Positions 57,823-64,000 of a stretch of DNA of 64,000 nucleotides are shown here, in pieces. Position 1 is the first letter of the stretch, and every line of letters begins with the position of its first letter. A program made the position numbers and the translations under genes. Origin of the DNA: Kitasatospora sp. MAP12-44 (GTDB lineage: Bacteria; Actinomycetota; Actinomycetes; Streptomycetales; Streptomycetaceae); contig NZ_JARZAE010000004.1 in NCBI RefSeq assembly GCF_029892095.1, positions 1,240,001 through 1,304,000 on the forward strand, given 5' to 3'. The notes beneath the pieces are model-generated. The model made no database searches. It was not told where the DNA came from and saw only the letters and a program-made list of their open reading frames with translations.

Positions 57823-58899
57823 ATGACCACGCAAACCCCGACTTCCCTGACCCCTGCGAAGACCGATCTCCCGCTGCGCGAGAACGACGACATCCAGGGC
57901 GATGTGATCGCCGGATTCAAGAAGGACCAGATGGTCCTGCTCTTCCTCAAGTTCGAGGACGGCATCAGAGCGCGCAGCTGGCTGCAGCGGCTGACCCCGC
58001 GGATCGCCACCACCAGACAGGTCGCCACCTTCAACAAGGCCTTCAGCGACGCCCGTCAGCGCTCCGGCGGCGACCCGACGGGGCTGAAGGCCACCTGGCT
58101 CGGCATCAGCTTCACCTACCAGGGCCTGTGGAAGCTCACCGACCGCAAGCCGTACCCGGACGCGCCCAAGAACACCACGCTGGGCGCCTTCCAGCAGGGA
58201 CCGGTGGAGCGCGCCGCCGACCTCGGCGACACCGGGCAGAACCACCCCTCGCGCTGGGTCTTCGGCAACAACAAGTCCGAGGACAGGATCCACGCGGTGC
58301 TCACCATCGCCGCCCCCCGTGCCAAGGAACCCGGCCCGGACGCGATGGTCGGGCAGGCCGGCACGATCGTCTGGGACCAGGACGGCAGCAAGCCCGTCAT
58401 GCTGAGCTACCAGCAGTTCGTGCGGACCGAGGGCGCCGTGTACGCCTTCAGCCCGTCCGTCACCACGCTGCGCGCGCTCGGCGAGGGCCGGCTGCCCGAC
58501 CAGGACCAGACCGAGCCCGGACAGCCGGTCGACACCTTCCTGCCCTACCCCGACATGCAGCGCAAGAACGGCAAGAGCTGGTTCTGGCTGTTCCACACCA
58601 TCAACGGCGACCAGCTGTACCGGGTGATCTCGATCGCCGACGGCACCCAGCACACGGACGTGCTGGAGGTGCCCGACACCCGGATCTCCGACTTCAGCTG
58701 CTTCTCCGGCATCAACCGGATCAGCTGCATCCTGGCGATGCCCGACCGCCAGCGGGTCGACGGGGTGAGCACGTACTGGGTCTTCCACCAGGGCAGGTAC
58801 CGGATCGTCAGCATCGCCGACGGCAGTGCGCACGAGGACCGCATCGTGGTGCCGGACCGCTCGGTGACGCTCTGGAACTCGCTCACGCAGGAGCAGTAG
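57823..58899 (+). CDS. DyP-peroxidase N-terminal half fused to a repeat domain
   Basis: In this 358-aa product, residues about 18-175 match the N-terminal half of DyP-type peroxidases: DIQGDVIAGFKKDQMVLLFLKF, WLQRLTPRIATTRQVATFN, LKATWLGISFTYQGLWKL and RAADLGDTG. The haem-binding C-terminal half (GFxDGISQP, proximal His) is absent. Instead residues about 250-355 hold two similar repeats, SWFWLFHTINGDQLYRVISI and STYWVFHQGRYRIVSIADGS, of beta-propeller character. Peroxidase activity is unlikely. ATG 57823 follows GGAG. The function is unknown. Confidence 0.75.
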   Translation: MTTQTPTSLTPAKTDLPLRENDDIQGDVIAGFKKDQMVLLFLKFEDGIRARSWLQRLTPRIATTRQVATFNKAFSDARQRSGGDPTGLKATWLGISFTYQGLWKLTDRKPYPDAPKNTTLGAFQQGPVERAADLGDTGQNHPSRWVFGNNKSEDRIHAVLTIAAPRAKEPGPDAMVGQAGTIVWDQDGSKPVMLSYQQFVRTEGAVYAFSPSVTTLRALGEGRLPDQDQTEPGQPVDTFLPYPDMQRKNGKSWFWLFHTINGDQLYRVISIADGTQHTDVLEVPDTRISDFSCFSGINRISCILAMPDRQRVDGVSTYWVFHQGRYRIVSIADGSAHEDRIVVPDRSVTLWNSLTQEQ

Positions 58900-58917
58900 G
58901 AGCAGTCGGAGCCGGCG

Positions 58918-58956
58918 CGGGCGGGGAAAGTCGGCCGGTCCGACGTTCCCCGCCCG
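58918..58956. terminator. Bidirectional two-tier hairpin between convergent genes
   Basis: CGGGCGGGGAA (58918-58928) pairs with TTCCCCGCCCG (58946-58956); inside it GTCGG pairs with CCGAC. It sits between the stops of the DyP chimera (58899) and the acyltransferase (58963). Confidence 0.8.
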
Positions 58957-58962
58957 TGCCGT

Positions 58963-59721
58963 TCAGGACGGCTCGTCCGTCGGCACATGCAGGTCCCAGC
59001 CCACCAGCGCGCGCAGCTGCTCGGCGGTGACGCCCTCCGGGAGCGGGCGGGGCGGGTCGTAGCGGAACGGCGGCTGCCAGCCCTCGATCTCGCTGTAGCT
59101 GCGCACCACCTTGGCCGGGGCGCCGGCCACCACGCTGTGGTCGGGGATCTCGCCGCGGACCACCGAGCCGGCTGCCACCACCACGTTGCGCCCCAGCCGC
59201 GCGCCGGGCAGGATCACCGCGCCCGTGCCGATCCAGCTGCCCGAACCGATCTCCACCGGCTCGTTGCGCGGCCACTGCTTGCCGATCGGCCGACTGGTGT
59301 CGCGGTACTCATGGGCCTGGTCGCTGATGTAGACGTTGGGACCGGTCCAGACGTCGTCGCCGAGCACGATCGACTGATGGCCCACCAGGTGGCTGCCCCG
59401 GCCGATCACGCACCCGCCGCCGATCCGCACCACCGGCTCGGGGCCGAGGTCGAGACCGGGCAGAAAACCCGCCGATATGGTGACCCGCTCGCCGATGATG
59501 CAGAACGGCCCGATCGCGATCGACTGCTCGTTGAAGACCGTCCCCAGCGGGAACGCCAACTTGCTGCCGTCCCCCAGGGTGTGGAAGCGGTACGGGCCGG
59601 GGTTCTGGTTGGACACCGCACCGCTCTCCTGCACCCAGCGCCACCCGCGGTGCACCACCCGCCCCGCCACCCGGCGGGCACGCGAGCGGACGGCGGAGAG
59701 CACGGTGGCAGTGATCGGCAT
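58963..59721 (-). CDS. Hexapeptide-repeat acyltransferase (LbH family)
   Basis: The 252-aa product has residues about 60-215 as a left-handed beta-helix, with turns such as IAIGPFCIIGERVTI, VRIGGGCVIGRG, IVLGDDVWTGPNVYIS, VEIGSGSWIGTGAVILPG and NVVVAAGSVVRGEIPDHSVVAGAPAKVV. The last block is typical of maltose/galactoside O-acetyltransferase-like enzymes. A catalytic His lies in DQAHEY. The acceptor may be a sugar or a cell-surface glycan. It starts at ATG 59721 and converges with the DyP chimera. Confidence 0.9.
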   Translation of the reverse strand: MPITATVLSAVRSRARRVAGRVVHRGWRWVQESGAVSNQNPGPYRFHTLGDGSKLAFPLGTVFNEQSIAIGPFCIIGERVTISAGFLPGLDLGPEPVVRIGGGCVIGRGSHLVGHQSIVLGDDVWTGPNVYISDQAHEYRDTSRPIGKQWPRNEPVEIGSGSWIGTGAVILPGARLGRNVVVAAGSVVRGEIPDHSVVAGAPAKVVRSYSEIEGWQPPFRYDPPRPLPEGVTAEQLRALVGWDLHVPTDEPS

Positions 59722-59780
59722 GCGCTCACCGTATCCGCCGCGCTCCCCCGACGGCCGCTCGGGCGAGCAAGGTCACACTG

Positions 59781-60551
59781 CTACTCGGCCGCCGCCCAGG
59801 GGGCCGGCCGGCGGTCCAGGAAGGCGCGCATGCCCTGCTGCGCCTCGTCGGAGCCGAACAGCCGGGCGGACAGCTCCACCCGGGCCTCGGCGTCCTGCTC
59901 GAAGGAGCGCAGGACATCCGCGTTGACCAGCCGCTTGGACTCCGCGAGCCCCTGCGGGGAGGCCAGCCGCAGCGCGGCCAGCAGCTCGGCCAGCGCCACC
60001 TCCGGCTCCTCGGCGGCCAGCGTGACCAGGCCGATCCGGGCCGCCTCGGCGGCGTCGAAGGTCTCCCCGGTCAGGTAGTAGCGGGCGGCCGCGCGCGGCT
60101 CCAGCTTGGGCCGCAGCGGCAGCGAGATCACCGCGGGCGCCAGGCCCAGGCGCGACTCGGTGAACGCGAAGGTGGACGCAGGACCGGCCACCGCCAGGTC
60201 GGCCGAGCCGACCAACCCGAGCCCGCCGGCCCGGACATGCCCGTTGACGTACGCGATCACCGGCTTGGGGCAGTCGATGATCGCCCGCTGGATGTCGACC
60301 AGCCCGCGCGGCCCCACCGTCGGGTCGGCCCCGGTCGCCTCGGACAGGTCCGCTCCCGCGCAGAACACTTTGCCGGTGTGCCCGAGCACCACCACCCGCA
60401 CCGCCGGATCCTTGGCCGCCTCGGCGAGCCCCTGCTCCAGCTCGGCCATCAGCCGGGTGGAGAGCGCGTTGCGGTTGTGCGGTGAGTCGAGCTCAAGGGT
60501 GGTGACGACTCCCGCGGTGGTGACGCGGACGAGGGGTGCTGCGCTGGTCAT
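59781..60551 (-). CDS. Enoyl-CoA hydratase/isomerase family protein
   Basis: The 256-aa crotonase-fold protein has LELDSPHNRNALSTRLMAEL, FCAGADLSEAT (oxyanion hole), IIDCPKPVIAYVNGHVRAGGLGLVGSADLAV and TFAFTESRLGLAPAVISL. It should hydrate or isomerise an acyl-CoA; the exact substrate is not known. It is monocistronic in appearance; the 130 bases upstream to the next gene's stop hold no clear element. Confidence 0.92.
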   Translation of the reverse strand: MTSAAPLVRVTTAGVVTTLELDSPHNRNALSTRLMAELEQGLAEAAKDPAVRVVVLGHTGKVFCAGADLSEATGADPTVGPRGLVDIQRAIIDCPKPVIAYVNGHVRAGGLGLVGSADLAVAGPASTFAFTESRLGLAPAVISLPLRPKLEPRAAARYYLTGETFDAAEAARIGLVTLAAEEPEVALAELLAALRLASPQGLAESKRLVNADVLRSFEQDAEARVELSARLFGSDEAQQGMRAFLDRRPAPWAAAE

Positions 60552-60682
60552 CGTGGTGGACCTGCTTTCCGGAATCCGATATGAGGGTGGGTCGGACGGC
60601 TGGGGAAGACTCTGACACGCCGACCGCCTCGCCGACCAGTACTCGAAATTCCGTCCGGCCGCGGTGGTGCGCGCCGGCGGCC

Positions 60683-62026
60683 TCAGGCGGCAGCGGCGGT
60701 GCGGCGAGCGGCCCAGTGGACGGCGGGGCTCATGGCGGCGCCGGTGGCGGCGAAGAGCAGCCCGAGCAGGAGCCAGCCCAGCAGCCCGTGCCCGACGACG
60801 GCGAGCGTGACCAGCGCCGGGCCGATCATCATGGCGGCGGACACGCCGGTGTTGAAGACCCCTTGGTACGAGCCGTGGGCGCCGTCACCGGCGAGGTCGT
60901 AGCTCAGCGCCCAGCCGCCGGCCTGGCTGAGCACCTCACCACCGGCCTGGAGCGCCACGCCCGCGACCAGGACGGCCGAGGCGAGCACCGCCGACAGGCC
61001 ATGGGCCAGGCCGAGGACGGCACAGGAGGCGGCCAGCAGCAGGCCGCCGCGGGCGCAGGCACGGGCGGCGGCGCCCGGCAGCTCGGTGCCGCGGGTGGCC
61101 CGGACCTGGAAGAGCACCACCAGCACGGTGTTGACCACCAGCGTCGCGGCGACCAGGGCCCGGGGCGCGGCGGTGTCCTTGACGATCCACAGCGGCACAC
61201 CGATCTCCAGCATCGCGAACTGGAGGGTGAGCACCGCGTTCAGGCCGGTGACCGTCAGGAAGGGCAGGTTGCGCAGCGCCGGGTTGCGCCGCTCGGCCTG
61301 CTCGGCCCGCTCGGCCCGCTCCCCGGTGGTGGACCGGCGGTCGGCCGTCTCCCGTGCGGCCGACGCGCGTGCGGTGCGGGGCAGGCGCAGCATCACCAAC
61401 GCCACCACGGCATAGGAGACCGCGTCGGCAACGATGGTGGCGGTGTAGGCGGCCCGGCTGTCGGCCTGCAGGGTGAGCGCGGCGAGCACCGAGCCGACGC
61501 CCATCGCCACGTTGGTGACCGCCCGCAGGTAGGCCCGGCCGGCCACCCGCTGGTCGGGCGCCAGCACCTCGGCGTAGAGCGCACCGCGCGCGGCGGAGGC
61601 GCCGCGGTCGACGGTCGTCACCAGGCAGGTCAGCACCGCGAACGCCAGGAAACTGCCGCCCACCAGGACGTACCCGACCGTCCCCACCGCCTCCAGCGCG
61701 ACCAGGGCGATCAACACCGGCTTGCTGCCCAGCCGGTCGGCGGCCCGCCCGGCCGGGATGCTCGCCAGCACCCCGCACAGCCCGGCCCCGGTGAGCACCA
61801 GGCCGACCGCGCCGACGCCGTAGCCGAGGATCCGGGTGAAGTAGAGCGTGCTGACGGTCAGGAAGAGCCCGTTGCCCAGGCAGTTGACCAGGGTCGTCCA
61901 GGTCAGCAGCCGCAGCACCGGGTCGCGGGGCAGCAGTCGGGAGGCCCGGGAGGGCTGTTCTGAGGCCTGATCGGGAAACTCTTCGGAAGAGGGCGCGGCG
62001 GACAGCGCCTCAGTTGTCGTCGTCAT
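60683..62026 (-). CDS. MFS transporter
   Basis: The 447-aa protein has about 12 hydrophobic helices, including LTWTTLVNCLGNGLFLTVS, LVLTGAGLCGVLASIPAGRAADR (with the conserved DR loop), VGSVLAALTLQ and MMIGPALVTLAVVG. A hydrophilic loop rich in Arg/Glu (ERAERAEQAERR) separates the halves. It is probably a drug-efflux-type pump. ATG 62026 is chosen over 62047. The divergent DUF5937/ArsR gene is the probable repressor. Confidence 0.88.
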   Translation of the reverse strand: MTTTTEALSAAPSSEEFPDQASEQPSRASRLLPRDPVLRLLTWTTLVNCLGNGLFLTVSTLYFTRILGYGVGAVGLVLTGAGLCGVLASIPAGRAADRLGSKPVLIALVALEAVGTVGYVLVGGSFLAFAVLTCLVTTVDRGASAARGALYAEVLAPDQRVAGRAYLRAVTNVAMGVGSVLAALTLQADSRAAYTATIVADAVSYAVVALVMLRLPRTARASAARETADRRSTTGERAERAEQAERRNPALRNLPFLTVTGLNAVLTLQFAMLEIGVPLWIVKDTAAPRALVAATLVVNTVLVVLFQVRATRGTELPGAAARACARGGLLLAASCAVLGLAHGLSAVLASAVLVAGVALQAGGEVLSQAGGWALSYDLAGDGAHGSYQGVFNTGVSAAMMIGPALVTLAVVGHGLLGWLLLGLLFAATGAAMSPAVHWAARRTAAAA

Positions 62027-62064
62027 GACGAGATCACAGCGCGCCAACCTCCCCTGGGAGAACT

Positions 62065-62085
62065 GATTTAGGCTGCGGCTGAATC
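62065..62085. promoter_or_regulatory. Imperfect dyad between MFS and ArsR-type regulator
   Basis: GATTTAG (62065-62071) and CTGAATC (62079-62085) form a 21-base imperfect palindrome 12 bases before the regulator's ATG and 39 bases from the MFS start. The shape fits an ArsR-family operator. Confidence 0.4.
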
Positions 62086-62096
62086 GAAAGGCCGCT

Positions 62097-63077
62097 ATGC
62101 ACCGTTTTCACCTCAGCCTCGCCGATCTCGCCTCGGCCTCTTTCGCCTGCTCACCGCTGCACGAGGCGGTGCTGAGCATCCGGATGTGGACGCACCCCGG
62201 GATCTATCCGGCCCAGCAGCCGTGGTTCCGGCGGATCCGGCCGGACTTCGAACGCCTGGACAGCGAGCTGCTGCGCTCGCTGGTCTCCTCCAACCGGTAC
62301 CTGCCGGACTTCCTCACCCCGCGCCCGACCAGCCCCTTCCCCGCGTTCCGGGCTGAGCTGGCGACCGTCCGGGCCACCGCCCCCGAGCTGCTGCGCGCAG
62401 AGCTGGAGCAGACCTTCCTGCCGCACGACCGGGCGCTGCCGCTCCCGCTGGCAGCGGGGCTGGAGGATCCGCAGCGGCTGCTCGCGGCGATCTGCGACGC
62501 GATCGAGGAGTACTGGGAGCGCTGCCTGGCGCCCGGCTGGTGGCCGCGCGCCCGCTCCGTCCTGGCGGCCGATGTCGTGCACCGCGCCCGCACGCTGGCC
62601 CAGCAGGGCGCGGGCGCGATGTTCGCCGAGCTGGACCCGCGACTGCACTGGGCGGACGGCGTCCTGGCGATCCGCCGGAACTGGACGGCCCGGGACGCGG
62701 ACGTCCGGGTGGACCGCCGTGGCCTGGTCTTCCTGCCCAGCTGCTTCGCCAGCGGCGCGGTCACCTCGATCGGCGCCGACCAACCGCCGGCCATCACCTA
62801 CCCAGCCCGCGGCCAGGGCACCATGGCGGACGCGCTCGACCCGCCGCCGACCACCCGTGCCCTCGAACAGCTGCTGGGCGCCCCCAAGGCCCGGCTCCTG
62901 GCGATGCTCCACGAACCGGTCTCCACCACCGAGTTGGCCCTGCGCCTGGGCGTCACCGCCGGTGCGGTGAGCCAGCACCTGGCCGTCCTGCGGCAGACCC
63001 GCCTGGTCACCAGCGCCCGCCACGGCCGCGCCGTGCTCTACCTGCGCAGCCCGCTCGGCGACGAGCTGTACCGGTAG
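62097..63077 (+). CDS. DUF5937 / ArsR-type winged-helix regulator
   Basis: The 326-aa product has an N-terminal DUF5937 region beginning FHLSLADLASASFACSPLHEAVLSI. The C-terminal ArsR winged helix is LEQLLGAPKARLLAMLHEPVSTTELALRLGVTAGAV and LRQTRLVTSARHGRAVLY. Such proteins repress a divergent MFS or ABC exporter gene, matching the arrangement here. No metal-binding Cys pair is visible. ATG 62097 follows GAAAGG. Confidence 0.9.
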   Translation: MHRFHLSLADLASASFACSPLHEAVLSIRMWTHPGIYPAQQPWFRRIRPDFERLDSELLRSLVSSNRYLPDFLTPRPTSPFPAFRAELATVRATAPELLRAELEQTFLPHDRALPLPLAAGLEDPQRLLAAICDAIEEYWERCLAPGWWPRARSVLAADVVHRARTLAQQGAGAMFAELDPRLHWADGVLAIRRNWTARDADVRVDRRGLVFLPSCFASGAVTSIGADQPPAITYPARGQGTMADALDPPPTTRALEQLLGAPKARLLAMLHEPVSTTELALRLGVTAGAVSQHLAVLRQTRLVTSARHGRAVLYLRSPLGDELYR

Positions 63078-63090
63078 GCGCAGCCGCGGG

Positions 63091-64000
63091 TCAGCGCGAG
63101 GCCAGGGCGGCCAGCCGGCGGGCGGCGGCGTACTGGCGCATGATCTGCGCGAAGGTGGTCTGCCCCTGGGTGGTCCGGGCGAACGCCCGCCAGGCGGGGG
63201 CGACCAGGCAGACCGCCGCGTGGAACAGGTGCGGGCGCCGCTCGAAGGCCTCCAGCATCACCCGGCCCGCCCGCATCTCCACCCCCAGGCCGGCCTTGAT
63301 CGCGAAGGCGTAGTTGAGCGCCTGGCGCCGCACCTCGGTCGGGCTGCCCGCCTCGGCCACCTGGGCGGCCCACTCCCCCGCCAGGCGGCCCGAGCGCAGC
63401 GCGTACGAGATGCCCTCGCGGGTCCACGGCTCCAGCAGCCCGGCCGCGTCGCCGGCCACCAGCACCCGGCCGCGGGAGAGCGGCGAGTCCTCGGTGCGGC
63501 AGCGGGTCAGGTGGCCGGACTCGACGGACGGGGTGAAGCCGGCCAGGCCGAGCCGGCGGATGTAGTCGGCCAGGTACTGCTTGGTCCGCTCCCCGTCGCC
63601 GCGCGCCGAGATCACCCCGACCGTCAGCGAGCCCGAGTCGGTCTTCGGGAAGACCCAGCCGTAGCTGCCGGGCAGCGGCCCCCAGTCCAGGTGGATCCGG
63701 CCCGCCCAGGCCTGGGCGACCCGCTCGGGGACCGGGATCTCCGCCTCGAGGCCGAGGTCGATCTGATCGAACGCCACCCCGACGTGCCGGGCGATCCGGC
63801 TGGCGCTGCCGTCCGCGCCGACCACCGCGCGGGCCTGCACCTTGCGCCCGTCGGCCAGCGTGACGGCGACGGTGCGGCGGTCCTGGCCGCCCTGCGGGTC
63901 GACGCCGGTCACCGTCACCCCGGTCACCAGCACCGCGCCGGCCTGCTGCGCCGCCTCGACCAGGCGCAGGTCGAACTCGTTGCGGTTGACCAGCCCGAAC
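63091..64000 (-). CDS. Geranylgeranyl reductase family flavoprotein (5' end beyond window)
   Basis: The last 303 codons are in the window; the frame is open to base 64000. FGLVNRNEFDLRLVEAAQQA is the family's substrate/FAD region, AVVGADGSASRIAR is the second FAD motif and LVAGDAAGLLEPWTREGISYAL is the GD motif binding the FAD ribityl chain. These FAD enzymes hydrogenate isoprenoid chains of menaquinone, lipids or secondary metabolites. The N-terminal GxGxxG is not in the window. It converges with the DUF5937 gene, with a 13-base gap. Confidence 0.9.
   Translation of the reverse strand, partial: FGLVNRNEFDLRLVEAAQQAGAVLVTGVTVTGVDPQGGQDRRTVAVTLADGRKVQARAVVGADGSASRIARHVGVAFDQIDLGLEAEIPVPERVAQAWAGRIHLDWGPLPGSYGWVFPKTDSGSLTVGVISARGDGERTKQYLADYIRRLGLAGFTPSVESGHLTRCRTEDSPLSRGRVLVAGDAAGLLEPWTREGISYALRSGRLAGEWAAQVAEAGSPTEVRRQALNYAFAIKAGLGVEMRAGRVMLEAFERRPHLFHAAVCLVAPAWRAFARTTQGQTTFAQIMRQYAAARRLAALASR

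Noticed and set aside
1..64000. tRNA, rRNA or insertion-sequence genes
   Set aside because: No cloverleaf-like sequence, rRNA segment, transposase motif or flanking inverted repeats were recognised on reading; a tRNAscan or ISfinder search would be needed to exclude them fully.

Overview
The window is GC-rich actinobacterial chromosome with dense bidirectional coding, GTG starts, GGAGG-type ribosome sites and several leaderless starts. Gene content (DUF397 / DUF5753-HTH / HATPase triad, NsdA-like regulator, DUF6643 protein, Imm32-like protein, MerR-PP2C fusion, ROK regulators, many paralogous small regulators) points to a Streptomycetaceae member (Streptomyces, Kitasatospora or a close relative). 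Species cannot be assigned from the sequence. No rRNA, tRNA, insertion sequence, prophage or CRISPR array was seen, so this reads as ordinary chromosome with some accessory genes.

Layout. 0-11.7 kb: tail of a Pls/PosA-like synthetase with an M1 peptidase; a kinase-like protein; a degenerate CysRS-like protein; a DUF397-XRE-anti-sigma regulatory triad; an MBL-fold hydrolase; an MFS pump coupled to a small Imm32-like protein; a LysR regulator; a secreted glutamic peptidase; a class-A beta-lactamase-like protein. 11.8-19.2 kb: a three-gene MukBEF/MksBEF/Wadjet-like SMC operon (kleisin-like, then KITE-like, then a 1523-aa SMC ATPase). It has no visible JetD/MksG nuclease, and both of its intergenic gaps hold repeats. 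One is a 54-bp higher-order array of 16/19-nt units. This is the strongest candidate for an undescribed system.

19.3-31.4 kb: membrane protein, metallophosphoesterase, SRPBCC protein, WYL regulator with a palindromic operator, TIGR03086-like protein, a saccharopine-dehydrogenase-like / ECF-sigma / DHFR-like run, the pxpABC 5-oxoprolinase operon, a MerR-PP2C fusion with a MerR-type promoter, and an AraC regulator. 31.4-46.8 kb: HEAT-repeat protein, PAS protein, NsdA-like regulator, phosphotransferase, acyl-CoA dehydrogenase, an orphan DUF397, and a run of proteins that lack catalytic residues expected of their families (DhaM-like without His, polysaccharide deacetylase without the His pair, DsbA-like with CxxS). 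Also here are a glutamate racemase, an HpnB-like glycosyltransferase, a slipin and a GT4 glycosyltransferase. Two short leaderless ORFs containing Cys codons lie near 38.4 and 39.1 kb.

46.9-64 kb: mscL, DUF6643 protein, MOSC protein, a beta-helix/AAA+ fusion, DeoR regulator, GNAT acetyltransferase, cysteine-desulfhydrase-like enzyme with an AT-rich operator, a ROK regulator and MFS pump divergent from a very compact promoter, HutD protein, a chimera of a DyP-peroxidase N-terminal half with a repeat domain, an acyltransferase, an enoyl-CoA hydratase, an MFS pump divergent from its likely ArsR/DUF5937 regulator, and a 5'-truncated geranylgeranyl-reductase-family gene.

All functional calls come from motif and family recognition by eye; no database search was run.
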